Source: Oscillospiraceae bacterium
Lineage (GTDB): Bacteria > Bacillota > Clostridia > Oscillospirales > Oscillospiraceae
DNA length: 64,000 nucleotides
Reading direction: 5' to 3'
Assembly: GCA_017540645.1 (NCBI GenBank)
Contig: JAFYAQ010000022.1
Span: 211,754 to 275,753 of the forward strand
The translations under genes were made by a program, and so were the position numbers. This document shows positions 33,976 to 42,567 of this stretch, one piece after another. The notes below the pieces were generated by a model. It did no database searches. It saw only the letters and a list, made by a program, of their open reading frames with translations, and was not told where the DNA came from. The first letter of the stretch is position 1; the number at the start of each line of letters is the position of its first letter.

Positions 33976-34665
33976 ATGTACTGTGTAAAATGCGGCGTAA
34001 AGCTCCAGGACGGGCTGGAGCGCTGTCCCCTTTGTCATACGCCGGTATGGAATCCTAACGCCGAGACGGCTCCATCCTTTTATCCGGCGGAGCGAGAACC
34101 CAAGATCATCCGGGAGTCCCGTCTGCCCGCGGCCTGTGCCTTGACCGCTGTCGCGCTGCTGTCGGTGCTGGTGACGCTTTCCGTGTGTCTGAACCTCTAC
34201 CGGGCCATGTCCTGGGGCGGTTATGTGTTGTTCGGCGTAGCGCTGGCCTACGTGGTTTTTGTGCTCCCCCTGTGGTTTGAGCGTCTCTCCCCTTTGATCG
34301 CGATTCCCGTTGACCACGCGGCAGCGCTTCTGTATGTGTATTATATCTGCCGCATCACCGGCGGACACTGGTTTTGGAGTTTTGCGTTTCCGATCATCAT
34401 CCTCAGCTGCGCACTGATCATGGGTTTATACTGCCTGCTTCGCTTTGTAAGCCACGGCAGGACTTTTATCGTCGGCGGGTTTATCATCGCCCTGGGCGGC
34501 TACACGGTGCTGGTGGAGCTGTTTGAGCATATCACCTTCGGTCACCCCATGTTCCGCTGGAGTTTATATTCCGCCGGATCCTGTCTGGCGGTGGGCTTTT
34601 TCTTCCTGTTGACGGGAATGATCCGGCCCTTGCGGGATGCCATGGAACGACGTTTTTTCCTGTGA
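33976..34665 (+). CDS. Zinc-ribbon polytopic membrane protein (probably DUF6320)
   Basis: The 229-residue protein opens with a four-Cys zinc ribbon, YCVKCGVKLQDGLERCPLCH (residues 2-21). Six or so hydrophobic helices follow from about residue 50. The membrane part includes LLVTLSVCLNL, VLFGVALAYVVFVLPL and FAFPIIILSCALIMGLYCLL, and a basic end MERRFFL. I believe this matches the family named DUF6320, often next to alcohol-acetyltransferase-like genes; I state that from memory. No catalytic motif is visible. It may act as a membrane partner or regulator of the acyltransferase. It lies between it and the esterase with 3- and 9-base gaps. Confidence 0.7.
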   Translation: MYCVKCGVKLQDGLERCPLCHTPVWNPNAETAPSFYPAEREPKIIRESRLPAACALTAVALLSVLVTLSVCLNLYRAMSWGGYVLFGVALAYVVFVLPLWFERLSPLIAIPVDHAAALLYVYYICRITGGHWFWSFAFPIIILSCALIMGLYCLLRFVSHGRTFIVGGFIIALGGYTVLVELFEHITFGHPMFRWSLYSAGSCLAVGFFFLLTGMIRPLRDAMERRFFL

Positions 34666-34674
34666 GGCGAATCG

Positions 34675-35526
34675 ATGGCAAAGCTTATTAAGCCGGAGGT
34701 CCGGCGCATCGAGGCAAACGGCTGCAAACTAAAGCTCTTGATCCTCCGTCCCGAACCGGAGACCGGTCACGCGCCGGGAGTGGTTTGGTTTCACGGGGGA
34801 GGTTATCAGTCCGGCTCGGCCAAGGATGTATTTGCGACACGGGCCCTGGCTCTGTGTGTAAAGTACGGTGCCGTGCTGGTCGCGCCCAATTACCGGCTCT
34901 CCAAAAAGGCTCCCTACCCTGCCGCCGTAGCCGACTGTTACGCGGCGCTGCTGTATGTGAAGGAGCACGCTTCGGAACTCGGTATCCGCCCGGACCAGAT
35001 CATGGTTGGCGGAGAGAGCGCCGGAGGCGGACTGTGCGCGGCCGTGTGCATGCTGGCCCGGGATCGGGGCGAAGTGAATATTGCCTACCAAATGCCCATA
35101 TATCCCATGCTGGATGATCGGGACACGCCCTCCAACCGGGACAATCACGCTCCCAACTGGAATACCAGGCGGAACAAAAAAGCATGGAGGCGGTATCTCC
35201 GGGGCCTTTACGGCACGCCTCTGGTACCCATCTACGCCGCACCGGCACGCTGTACGGATTGCCGGGGACTGCCCCCGGCCTACACCTATGTGGGGGATAT
35301 CGAGCCTTTTTACGATGAGACGCTGTGTTATATCCGGCAATTGAAGGACGCGGGCATCCCGGCCGAGGCGGACGTATATCCGGACTGGTTTCACGCCTAC
35401 GACATTTTCTTTCCCACAAAGTCGGTGGTACGCCAGGCGGTAAAACGGTTTGAGGAGCATTTTCAGTATGCCGTAGCGCACTATTTTGCCCCGCAGCCGG
35501 AGGAGAAGCAAGAGACGCAAGAATAG
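34675..35526 (+). CDS. Alpha/beta hydrolase, hormone-sensitive-lipase-like esterase
   Basis: The 283-residue enzyme has the oxyanion motif WFHGGGYQSG, the nucleophile elbow GESAGGG (GxSxG, Ser near residue 110), and FHAYDIF with the catalytic His near the C-terminus. This is the pattern of the HSL family of carboxylesterases. There is no signal peptide, so it acts inside. It is the third gene of the acyltransferase cassette. It could remove the group added by the acyltransferase, or act on a shared acyl substrate. It ends 29 bases before a strong bidirectional terminator. Confidence 0.85.
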   Translation: MAKLIKPEVRRIEANGCKLKLLILRPEPETGHAPGVVWFHGGGYQSGSAKDVFATRALALCVKYGAVLVAPNYRLSKKAPYPAAVADCYAALLYVKEHASELGIRPDQIMVGGESAGGGLCAAVCMLARDRGEVNIAYQMPIYPMLDDRDTPSNRDNHAPNWNTRRNKKAWRRYLRGLYGTPLVPIYAAPARCTDCRGLPPAYTYVGDIEPFYDETLCYIRQLKDAGIPAEADVYPDWFHAYDIFFPTKSVVRQAVKRFEEHFQYAVAHYFAPQPEEKQETQE

Positions 35527-35554
35527 TTTCCTGTGCCGGCTCTGCGGAGAGAAC

Positions 35555-35595
35555 GAACACCCCCTGTTTTCATCGAAGGAAAACAGGGGGTGTTC
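35555..35595. terminator. Bidirectional terminator between esterase cassette and tex
   Basis: A perfect 16-bp stem (35555-35570 with 35580-35595) with a 9-base loop, placed between convergent genes. The core cccctgtttt also occurs in the hairpin at 22947, which may be chance. Confidence 0.85.
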
Positions 35596-35612
35596 TTTGC
35601 ATTCTTTCAAAA

Positions 35613-37877
35613 TCAGCTGCCCGAGCCAAAGCGCTTGCGCAGCGCAGCCATGGCATCCTCCATGGTCGGGCCTTTCTTTTCCGGCTTGTTCGCCGTGGGA
35701 CGGGGATTATTGCCGCTGCGATGCGGCTTGCTGTCTCTCTCCTTCAGCTTTTCCGGAGGCAGCAGCGAGAGGGATATGCGTCCGCGGTCCGTGTCGATCT
35801 CATGGACCCATACATCTACGATGTCTCCCACGGAAACCACATCCATAGGGTCAATGTTCCGCCGCTGGCTCATGCGGGAGACATGTACCAGTCCGTCGTC
35901 ATGAAGGCCGATATCCACAAAGGCGCCAAAGTTCACCACATTGCGTACCGTACCGGAGAGCTTATCGCCCACATGCAGATCGCTGATATCCAGGATATCG
36001 CTGCGCAGCAGCGCGCCGTCAAACTGTTCCCGATAGTCCCGGAGGGGCTGCCGGATATTCTCTTCAATATCCCGGAGGGTATAGGGATCAATACCCAGGA
36101 TGTCGGTTTTCTCCTTCGGGAAAACAGCGTCCTTTACTCCCAGCGTACGAATACCGCAGGCGGCCATCAGCTTTTTCGCATCGGCATAGCTTTCCGGATG
36201 GATGGAGGTGGCGTCCAGGGGTTCAGCCCCGTCTGTGATCCGCAGGAAGCCCGCACACTGCTGGAAAGCTTTGGGGCCCAGACGCTTGACCTTCAAAAGC
36301 TGCTGACGATCGGTGAAGCGCCCATTCTCATTTCGATAGCTTACGATCTCCCCGGCGATAGCGGCGTTAAGCCCGGAGATGTGGGTCAGAAGCTCTTTGG
36401 AGGCTGTATTCAGATCCGCCCCGGTCCGGTTGACGCACTTGCTCACGGCCTCGTCCAGACGCTCTCCCAGGGCCTTCTGGGGCAGATCATGCTGATACTG
36501 GCCCACACCGATGCTCTTGGGGTCGATTTTGATCAGCTCCGCCAGAGGGTCCAGGAGACGCCGGGCAATGGATACGGCGGAGCGTTCCTCCACCGGCATG
36601 TCCGGGAACTCCTTCCGGGCGGCCTCCTGGGCCGACCATACGGAGGCCCCCGCCTCGGATACGATGGCATAACTGACATCCAGGCTGTTCTCCCGAATCA
36701 GTTCGGCGATCAGCTGTTCGCTCTCCCGTGAGGCCGTTCCGTTGCCGATGGCCACGATCTTCACGGCGTATTTTTTGATGAGGCTCAAAAGCTTTCTCTT
36801 GGCGGGCTCCTGGTCCGCGTCCTTGCCCCGGAAGGGGAAGACCTTATCCACGGTCAGCATGCGGCCGGTGGCGTCGATCACCGCCAGCTTGCAGCCGTTA
36901 TAATAGCCCGGATCAAAGCCCAGGATCACCCGGCCTTTCAGAGGGGGCTGGAGCAGAAGTTTTTCCAGGTTTTTGGAAAAGATCTCGATGGAGGCGGCCT
37001 GGGCCCTGTCGCTCAGTTCCGAGCGGATCTCCCGTTCAATGGAGGGAAACAGAAGACGGTCGCAGCCATCCTCGGCCGCCAGGCGAAGCTCTTTTTCCGC
37101 CACGGTGTTTTTGCCGTGCAGCAGCGCCCGGGCAGCCGTTTCCTTCAGTCCGGCCTCATCAAAGGAAACGCTGACGGAGATGACCTTTTCCTTCTCTGCC
37201 CTGTCGATGGCCATGATCCGATGGTCAGCGATGGTGGAAAGGCGCTCCCGATATTCATAATAATTGCGATAGACTTCTTTTTCGTCCACCGCGTCCGGCT
37301 TCTTTTTCGTCACCATAAAGCCGGATTTCATAATCGTGTCTTTAAAGTCCCAGCGCTGATGCGCGTTGTCGGAGACCGCCTCGGCGATGATATCTCTGGC
37401 GCCCTGCAGCGCCGCAGAAGCGTCCTTCACCGTGTCGTTTATATAAGCCGCCGCCTCGGCCAGCGGATCTCCCCGCTCCGGCAGAGCCAGGAGCCAGTCC
37501 GCCAGCGGCTGCAGCCCGGCCTTGACTGCCGTTGCCGCCCGCGTTTTTTTCTTTTGCATGTAGGGCCGGTATATATCCTCCACCTGAGAAAGCTTTTCGC
37601 ACGCAAACACGCTCTGCCGGATCTCCTCGGTCAGTCTGCCCTGCTCTTCGATCAGGCGGACCACGTCCTCCTTCCGCTCCTGCAGACGAAGCTGATAATC
37701 GTACTGTTTTTGGATCGCCAGAATCTGCTCCTCGTCCAGGGCGCCGGTCTCTTCCTTGCGATAGCGGGCGATGAAGGGAACGGTGTTTCCCTCCTGGAGC
37801 ATGGTCAGGGTCTGGCGCACCTGTTCCTCTCGGATCTTCAATTCCTTTGCCAGGGCGGCAATGATGGTGTCGTTCAT
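35613..37877 (-). CDS. tex: Tex-family RNA-binding transcription accessory protein
   Basis: Tex is a nucleic-acid-binding protein related to Spt6. It has been linked to RNA handling and stress tolerance in several bacteria. The start is set to the ATG 37877 (MNDTIIAALAKELKIREEQV), 7 bases after cggagga. The 754 residues include the N-terminal HTH-like part, a YqgF-like RNase H domain (LGFDPGYYNGCKLAVIDATG), the helix-hairpin-helix repeats (AGLNAAIAGEIVSYRNENG) and an S1 domain (DKLSGTVRNVVNFGAFVDIG). A basic/Pro-rich tail and the closing segment MEDAMAALRKRFGSGS follow. Length is typical. It has its own promoter and a shared downstream terminator. Confidence 0.94.
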   Translation of the reverse strand: MNDTIIAALAKELKIREEQVRQTLTMLQEGNTVPFIARYRKEETGALDEEQILAIQKQYDYQLRLQERKEDVVRLIEEQGRLTEEIRQSVFACEKLSQVEDIYRPYMQKKKTRAATAVKAGLQPLADWLLALPERGDPLAEAAAYINDTVKDASAALQGARDIIAEAVSDNAHQRWDFKDTIMKSGFMVTKKKPDAVDEKEVYRNYYEYRERLSTIADHRIMAIDRAEKEKVISVSVSFDEAGLKETAARALLHGKNTVAEKELRLAAEDGCDRLLFPSIEREIRSELSDRAQAASIEIFSKNLEKLLLQPPLKGRVILGFDPGYYNGCKLAVIDATGRMLTVDKVFPFRGKDADQEPAKRKLLSLIKKYAVKIVAIGNGTASRESEQLIAELIRENSLDVSYAIVSEAGASVWSAQEAARKEFPDMPVEERSAVSIARRLLDPLAELIKIDPKSIGVGQYQHDLPQKALGERLDEAVSKCVNRTGADLNTASKELLTHISGLNAAIAGEIVSYRNENGRFTDRQQLLKVKRLGPKAFQQCAGFLRITDGAEPLDATSIHPESYADAKKLMAACGIRTLGVKDAVFPKEKTDILGIDPYTLRDIEENIRQPLRDYREQFDGALLRSDILDISDLHVGDKLSGTVRNVVNFGAFVDIGLHDDGLVHVSRMSQRRNIDPMDVVSVGDIVDVWVHEIDTDRGRISLSLLPPEKLKERDSKPHRSGNNPRPTANKPEKKGPTMEDAMAALRKRFGSGS

Positions 37878-37913
37878 TGGTTTTTCCTCCGTAATGCTGT
37901 CTTTCAGCGGCAC

Positions 37914-37942
37914 ACTATACCACGCTTTGCCGCGTTTTGCAA
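37914..37942 (-). promoter_or_regulatory. Predicted SigA promoter of tex
   Basis: On the minus strand, TTGCAA (37942-37937), 17-bp spacer, TATAGT (37919-37914), with a leader of about 30 bases. Confidence 0.6.
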
Positions 37943-37997
37943 ATCCTTCCCCCGTTCTTCGGCTCAGTTTAATCCCAGGGCACGGTCTGTTCTTTGA

Positions 37998-38026
37998 TTG
38001 ACACTGCCTGTTCTTTTGTATACTAT
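37998..38026 (+). promoter_or_regulatory. Predicted SigA promoter of ogt
   Basis: A consensus TTGACA (37998-38003), 17-bp spacer, TACTAT (38021-38026). It is about 60 bases before the ogt ATG. Confidence 0.68.
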
Positions 38027-38088
38027 TAGGAAAACACCTTGTCCCCTGCTATGGATGGAAAAAACGAGCGGCAAAGGCGGGAATCAGA

Positions 38089-38622
38089 ATGGATTTCACA
38101 CATCATTACATCTCGCCGCTGGGCGGCATTACGCTTGCAAGTGATGGGAACGCCCTGATCGGGCTTTGGTTTGACGGGCAGAAATACTTTGCCGATACAT
38201 TAAAGACGGAGCATTGTGAAAAGGACCTTCCTGTGTTTGACGCATCCGTCCGATGGCTGGATATCTATTTCAGCGGAAAGGCTCCGGATTTTACTCCGCC
38301 GCTGTCCATGAAAACCTCAACGTTTCGCAAGGCTGTATGGCAAATCCTGCTGACCATTCCTTACGGGCAGACCATGACATACGGAGAGATCGCCCGCAGG
38401 ATCGCCAAACAGCGGGGGCTTACCCACATGTCTGCCCAGGCGGTGGGAGGCGCAGTCGGACACAATCCCATTTCCCTGATCATTCCCTGTCATCGTGTCG
38501 TGGGCTCGGACGGCAGCCTGACCGGATATGCCGGAGGGATCGAAAAAAAGATAAAACTGCTCTCAATGGAAAAAGAGGATCTGTCAGCGATGAATATTCC
38601 GAAACGAGGAGCTGCGTTATGA
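38089..38622 (+). CDS. ogt: Methylated-DNA--[protein]-cysteine S-methyltransferase
   Basis: This suicide repair protein takes methyl groups from O6-methylguanine. The 177 residues have the active-site PCHRVVGSDGSLTGYAGG with Cys134, the DNA-binding helix-turn-helix QILLTIPYGQTMTYGEIA and the N-terminal alpha/beta lobe starting HHYISPLGGITLAS. It pairs in function, not in position, with the alkylation glycosylase at 2.06 kb. The downstream GNAT gene overlaps its stop by 4 bases (ATGA), which points to one transcript. Its promoter has a consensus -35. Confidence 0.95.
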   Translation: MDFTHHYISPLGGITLASDGNALIGLWFDGQKYFADTLKTEHCEKDLPVFDASVRWLDIYFSGKAPDFTPPLSMKTSTFRKAVWQILLTIPYGQTMTYGEIARRIAKQRGLTHMSAQAVGGAVGHNPISLIIPCHRVVGSDGSLTGYAGGIEKKIKLLSMEKEDLSAMNIPKRGAAL

Positions 38623-39212
38623 AGCCGGAAAATCAAATTGAAATACGCTCTGCGGTCCCGGCGGATGCAGAGCGGCTTCTGTCGATTTATGCCTACTATG
38701 TCGAAAATACGGCCATTACCTTTGAGTATGATGTGCCTTCGATCGACGAGTTCAGGGATCGTATGGAAAAAACCATGAAACGGTATCCGTTCCTTGTTGT
38801 CCTGAAGGACGGCACGGTGGAAGGATATGCCTATGCGGGTCCTTTTGTCGGGAGAGCGGCCTATGACCGGTCAAGCGAAACTACGATCTATATCCGCGCC
38901 GATTCTCGAAAAAGCGGTTTGGGACGAATCCTGTATGAAGCGCTGGAAGCGGAATTGAAGCAGATGGGCATCTTAAATCTCTATGCCTGCATCGGTTATC
39001 CGATCGTCGCGGATGAGTATCTGACCACGAACAGCGCGGACTTTCACGCACACCTCGGCTATGAAAAAGTCGGCGAGTTCCACATGTGCGGCTACAAATT
39101 TGAACGCTGGTACAATATGATCTGGATGGAAAAGATCATCGGAGATCACGATCTGAAATCAAGCATACCGCCATTCTCACGGCAGAATCGACAATTAAAC
39201 GGATCAGATTGA
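38619..39212 (+). CDS. GNAT N-acetyltransferase, phosphinothricin-acetyltransferase-like
   Basis: The 197-residue protein starts at the ATG overlapping the ogt stop (cgaggag upstream). It follows the Pat/Bar pattern: IRSAVPADAERLLSIYAYYVENTAITFEY, then RAAYDRSSETTIYI and the acetyl-CoA loop RKSGLGRILYEAL, with NLYACIGYP and AHLGYEKVGEFHMCGYKF near the end. These enzymes acetylate small amines such as phosphinothricin or methionine sulfoximine, but the native substrate is often unknown. Residues after about 170 (RQNRQLNGSD) look like non-family tail. Translational coupling to ogt is clear from the overlap, though the reason is not. Confidence 0.87.
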   Translation: MKPENQIEIRSAVPADAERLLSIYAYYVENTAITFEYDVPSIDEFRDRMEKTMKRYPFLVVLKDGTVEGYAYAGPFVGRAAYDRSSETTIYIRADSRKSGLGRILYEALEAELKQMGILNLYACIGYPIVADEYLTTNSADFHAHLGYEKVGEFHMCGYKFERWYNMIWMEKIIGDHDLKSSIPPFSRQNRQLNGSD

Positions 39213-39383
39213 AAAAGCCAGACAACGAATTGCTATCCGTCGGCTCCGGTATTTCAGCTCCGTATCCGAGTTAAAATTACCATTACGGCATGTCTGCATA
39301 TCCGCGCGGTAAAAGGCAAAGATAGAAACGAACAAAGCCCGCGGGCCTTGTTCAAGAATCCAATGAAAAGGAGATGCAGCACA

Positions 39384-39584
39384 ATGTCTACCAACAACAG
39401 CAATCATCTTGTAAATCCCCAGGCCCGTGACGCCATGGATCGTTTTAAGATGGAGGCAGCCAGCGAGGTCGGCGTCAACCTGAAGGAAGGTTACAACGGC
39501 GAGCTGACCAGCCGTCAGGCCGGGTCCATCGGCGGTCAGATGGTCAAAAAGATGATCGAGGCCTACGAAAACGGCATGAAGTAA
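39384..39584 (+). CDS. Alpha/beta-type small acid-soluble spore protein
   Basis: This 66-residue protein of the DNA-coating spore family starts MSTNNSNHLVNPQARDAMDR with aaggag upstream. It carries KMEAASEVGVNL, like the germination-protease cleavage region, and GELTSRQAGSIGGQMVKKMI, the conserved DNA-binding stretch. Such proteins are made in the forespore, saturate its DNA and are degraded at germination. The family is limited to endospore formers, so it supports a sporulating host. It stands alone with a strong terminator after it. I could not read a convincing SigG promoter in the 170 bases upstream. Confidence 0.95.
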   Translation: MSTNNSNHLVNPQARDAMDRFKMEAASEVGVNLKEGYNGELTSRQAGSIGGQMVKKMIEAYENGMK

Positions 39585-39592
39585 TTTCTTAT

Positions 39593-39632
39593 AAAAAATC
39601 GCGGAGGCTCTTCTCCGCGATTTTTTATTTTT
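39593..39632 (+). terminator. Terminator after the spore protein gene
   Basis: A 14-bp stem (39593-39606 with 39613-39626), 6-base loop and T-rich tail, 8 bases after the stop codon. Confidence 0.88.
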
Positions 39633-39633
39633 C

Positions 39634-39759
39634 AAGGCAGCCGCCAGCCAACTGAAGGAAGCTGTTCTTTATGATGAAGAAGGATGGAAAAACTTTGACG
39701 AAAAGGCTAACTTGCTGTATATTTTTCGCAAGAGAAGCTTAAAACAACTGATCAAGTGA
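39634..39759 (+). pseudogene. C-terminal gene remnant upstream of the GH2 gene
   Basis: An open frame ends at TGA 39757-39759 and reads like a protein tail (QLKEAVLYDEEGWKNFDEKA, then LLYIFRKRSLKQLIK). It has no start codon or ribosome-binding site and begins inside or just after the spore-protein terminator. It stops 9 bases before the GH2 start. It may be the 3' end of a gene that once preceded the glycosidase. The family was not recognised and chance coding cannot be excluded. Confidence 0.3.
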
Positions 39760-39768
39760 TGAAACGAT

Positions 39769-41460
39769 ATGAAAACGCAAAAATTGTTGACAATGGAAGG
39801 CCGATCCATCCCGCCCCTGCCGTGGAACAGTTATCCCCGCCCGCAGCTGGTCAGAGCGGAATGGCTGTGTCTGAACGGGAGCTGGGACTTTCGCTGCAAT
39901 GGCGAATCTCAGCGTATCCTTGTTCCCTTTTGCACGGAAAGTCTGCTGTCCGGCCTGGCGACTGTCCCCAAGATCGGCAGGGAGATGGAATACCGTCGTT
40001 CTTTCCGTGTCCCACGGGACTGGGAAGGCAAGCGTCTTTTGCTGCACTTTGGCGCCGTGAGCCGTATGGCTGTAGTACTTGTGAACGGGCGTGAGCTGGC
40101 TAAACACGAAAACAGTTATCTTCCTTTTACGGTGGACATTACCCAGGCCGTCCGGCCGGGAGAAAACGAACTGCAGCTGCGGGTGATCAACGACCTGTCC
40201 CATAAGTATCCCTGGGGCAAGCAAAAGGAAAAGCGGGGCGGGATGTGGTATACCCCCTGCTCCGGGATCTGGCAGACGGTATGGCTGGAACCGGTGCCGG
40301 AGCACTATATCCGCTCCCTTTCGATCCGTACCGGGGCGGACTGGGCCCGGATCACGGCGGATGGCATACAGGAGGGACGCGTGCTTTTTGACGGCGGAGA
40401 GATTCCGCTTGTTGATGGAAAAGCTATGATCCACATCTCCTCTCCCCGACTGTGGTCTCCCGAAGATCCCTATCTCTATCGCTTCTCTGTCATCAGCGGT
40501 GAAGATCGGGTGGAGTCCTATTTTGCGCTGCGAACGCTGGAGATACGGGAATGGGGCGGCATTCCCCGCCTCTGCCTGAACGGAAAGCCTTATTTTTTCC
40601 ACGGGCTGCTGGATCAGGGCTACTGGAGCGACGGGCTCTATACCCCGGCGGGACCGGAGGCCTTTGAAAAAGATATACTGTCTATGAAGTCTCTGGGCTT
40701 CAACACCCTGCGAAAGCATATCAAGATCGAGCCGGATCGCTTTTACTATGACTGCGATCGTCTGGGGATGATTGTGTTCCAGGACATGGTCAACAGCGGT
40801 GACTACCGTTTTTTCCGTGACACCGCACTTCCCACCCTCCACTGGCAAAAGCGATCGGATCGATTCCTGAACCGGAATGCGGACACGCGCCGGCATTTTC
40901 TGGAGGCCATGGATCAGACGGTCCGGCTGCTGCAGAATCACCCCAGCATCTGCCTTTGGACGATCTTTAACGAGGGCTGGGGCCAGTTTCTGGCCGATGA
41001 AGCCTATCTGCGGCTGAAGGAGCTGGACGACAGCCGGTTTGTGGACAGCACCTCCGGCTGGTTCCATCAAAAAAACAGCGACGTGGACAGTCTGCATATA
41101 TACTTTGAAAAGCTTCACCTGGGAAGGCAAAAACGGCCTCAGCTGCTAAGCGAATTCGGCGGATATGTCTGGAAGCTTCCCGAGCACAGTTTCAACCGGG
41201 AAAAGACCTACGGATACCGAAAATTCGCGGATCGGGAGAGCTATGTAAAAGCGCTCCGGGGACTGTATGAAAACGAGCTGCTCCCGCTGGCCCGCATGGG
41301 CCTGTGCGGCGCTGTCTACACCCAGCTCTCTGACGTGGAGGATGAGACAAACGGCCTGTTCACCTTTGACCGCCAGGTGTTGAAGCTGCGGCCGGAGGAA
41401 CTATCCGATCTGTCCATGGCTCTGCAGATAGCCGTCAACCAGAGCAGCACACCGTCATAG
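39769..41460 (+). CDS. Glycoside hydrolase family 2 protein (beta-galactosidase/glucuronidase-like)
   Basis: This 563-residue intracellular glycosidase has no signal peptide. The domains in order are a sugar-binding jelly roll (about 30-180, with LNGSWDFRCNG and LLLHFGAVSRMAVVLVNG), an Ig-like domain (about 185-265) and a TIM barrel (about 270-563). The acid/base is Glu402 in TIFNEGWGQF. The nucleophile is Glu462 in LLSEFGGYVWK. The protein is shorter than LacZ (over 1000) and lacks the C-terminal domains, like many small GH2 enzymes of gut Firmicutes. Substrate is not determinable. The ribosome-binding site is weak and no promoter was found close by. This could mean the gene lost its own control region (see the remnant upstream). 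Confidence 0.9.
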   Translation: MKTQKLLTMEGRSIPPLPWNSYPRPQLVRAEWLCLNGSWDFRCNGESQRILVPFCTESLLSGLATVPKIGREMEYRRSFRVPRDWEGKRLLLHFGAVSRMAVVLVNGRELAKHENSYLPFTVDITQAVRPGENELQLRVINDLSHKYPWGKQKEKRGGMWYTPCSGIWQTVWLEPVPEHYIRSLSIRTGADWARITADGIQEGRVLFDGGEIPLVDGKAMIHISSPRLWSPEDPYLYRFSVISGEDRVESYFALRTLEIREWGGIPRLCLNGKPYFFHGLLDQGYWSDGLYTPAGPEAFEKDILSMKSLGFNTLRKHIKIEPDRFYYDCDRLGMIVFQDMVNSGDYRFFRDTALPTLHWQKRSDRFLNRNADTRRHFLEAMDQTVRLLQNHPSICLWTIFNEGWGQFLADEAYLRLKELDDSRFVDSTSGWFHQKNSDVDSLHIYFEKLHLGRQKRPQLLSEFGGYVWKLPEHSFNREKTYGYRKFADRESYVKALRGLYENELLPLARMGLCGAVYTQLSDVEDETNGLFTFDRQVLKLRPEELSDLSMALQIAVNQSSTPS

Positions 41461-41505
41461 GATAAAAAGAATTCTGCATTCACTCTTTCCTATATGGGTG
41501 CGCTG

Positions 41506-41514
41506 TGTTATAAT
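41506..41514 (+). promoter_or_regulatory. Predicted extended -10 promoter of cysK
   Basis: TGtTATAAT at 41506-41514 matches the extended -10 form. No good -35 is seen. The leader of about 40 bases has no clear riboswitch. Confidence 0.55.
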
Positions 41515-41559
41515 CACTCTAAATTATGGTTCTCTTTACATAGAAAGGGGAAACTGGAA

Positions 41560-42462
41560 ATGTATTATACCAATGTGCTGGATCTGATCGGCAATACGCC
41601 GCTTGTCAGCCTGGAGCAGACGACCGGGATGCAGATATATGCCAAAGCAGAATTTTTGAATCCGGGCGGCAGCATCAAAGACCGGATCGCATTGAATATG
41701 ATCGAGCAGGCCGAAAAGGACGGAAAACTGAAGCCCGGGATGACGATCATAGAGCCCACCTCCGGCAATACCGGCATCGGTCTCGCCCTTTGCGGCGTCC
41801 GCAAAGGGTATCGGGTGATCATTGTCATGCCGGAAAACATGAGCGAGGAGCGAAAAAAGATCATCCGGGCGCTGGGCGCAGAGCTTGTGCTGACCGATCC
41901 CAAGCTGAGCATTGCAGGGTCTGTAGATAAGGCGATGGAGATCGCCGCCAGTTCGCCGGATTACTATGTGCCTCAGCAATTCCAGAATCCGGCCAATCCT
42001 CAGATGCATTATCGGACCACCGCCGTGGAACTGGTGCAGCAGCTGGGGAAAAAGATCGATATCTATGTATCCGGGATCGGCAGCGGCGGCACTTTGCAGG
42101 GCGTGGCGCAATATTTGCTGGAGCAGAACCCGGATTGCCGGATCGTGGCTGTTGAGCCGAAGAACGTCTCCGCTCTGCTGGGTGATGAGCCCGGTCTGCA
42201 CCAGATCCAGGGGATCGGAGACGGCTTTATCCCGGATATCCTGGATACCTCCATCATTACGGATATTGTCGAGGTTTCGGATGAGGATGCCATCAACACC
42301 GCCCGGGAGCTTGCCCGAGTGCAGGGCCTGTTGGTAGGGACCTCCTCCGGTGCCAATGTATGGGCCGCAAAGCAGATGGCCGAGAAGTACGGAAAGGATA
42401 AGATCATTGCCACAGTCCTGGCCGACCGTGCGGAGAGGTATTTCAGCACTTCTTTGATCTGA
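41560..42462 (+). CDS. cysK: Cysteine synthase (O-acetylserine sulfhydrylase)
   Basis: This PLP enzyme joins O-acetylserine and sulfide to cysteine. The start is set to the ATG 41560 (MYYTNVLDLIGNTPLVSLEQ), following gaaaggggaa. The longer frame runs across the promoter. The 300 residues show the PLP Lys40 in NPGGSIKDR, the substrate loop EPTSGNTGIG (about 63-72), the phosphate-binding GSGGTLQGV and the C-terminal TSSGANVWAA. The family's PLP-ring Ser lies in that last block. It is a bit shorter than the usual 305-310. Single-gene unit with its own promoter and terminator. Confidence 0.95.
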   Translation: MYYTNVLDLIGNTPLVSLEQTTGMQIYAKAEFLNPGGSIKDRIALNMIEQAEKDGKLKPGMTIIEPTSGNTGIGLALCGVRKGYRVIIVMPENMSEERKKIIRALGAELVLTDPKLSIAGSVDKAMEIAASSPDYYVPQQFQNPANPQMHYRTTAVELVQQLGKKIDIYVSGIGSGGTLQGVAQYLLEQNPDCRIVAVEPKNVSALLGDEPGLHQIQGIGDGFIPDILDTSIITDIVEVSDEDAINTARELARVQGLLVGTSSGANVWAAKQMAEKYGKDKIIATVLADRAERYFSTSLI

Positions 42463-42476
42463 TCAAGAGAGCACTG

Positions 42477-42514
42477 GCAGGGACGACTGATTCGATCTCA
42501 GTCATCCCTGCTTT
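42477..42514 (+). terminator. Terminator after cysK
   Basis: A two-part stem (42477-42483 with 42505-42511, and 42485-42490 with 42498-42503), ending in a short T-rich tail, 14 bases after the stop. Confidence 0.75.
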
Positions 42515-42567
42515 CTCATTCGTTCCTTTCGTGCTGCGATTTATGGCAGGAAAAGGAGTATGATGCT

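Noticed and set aside
39213..39383. SigG promoter and palindrome upstream of the spore protein gene
   Set aside because: There is an imperfect palindrome near 39334-39355 and a GCATA motif, but no matching -10 at the right distance; not strong enough to call.
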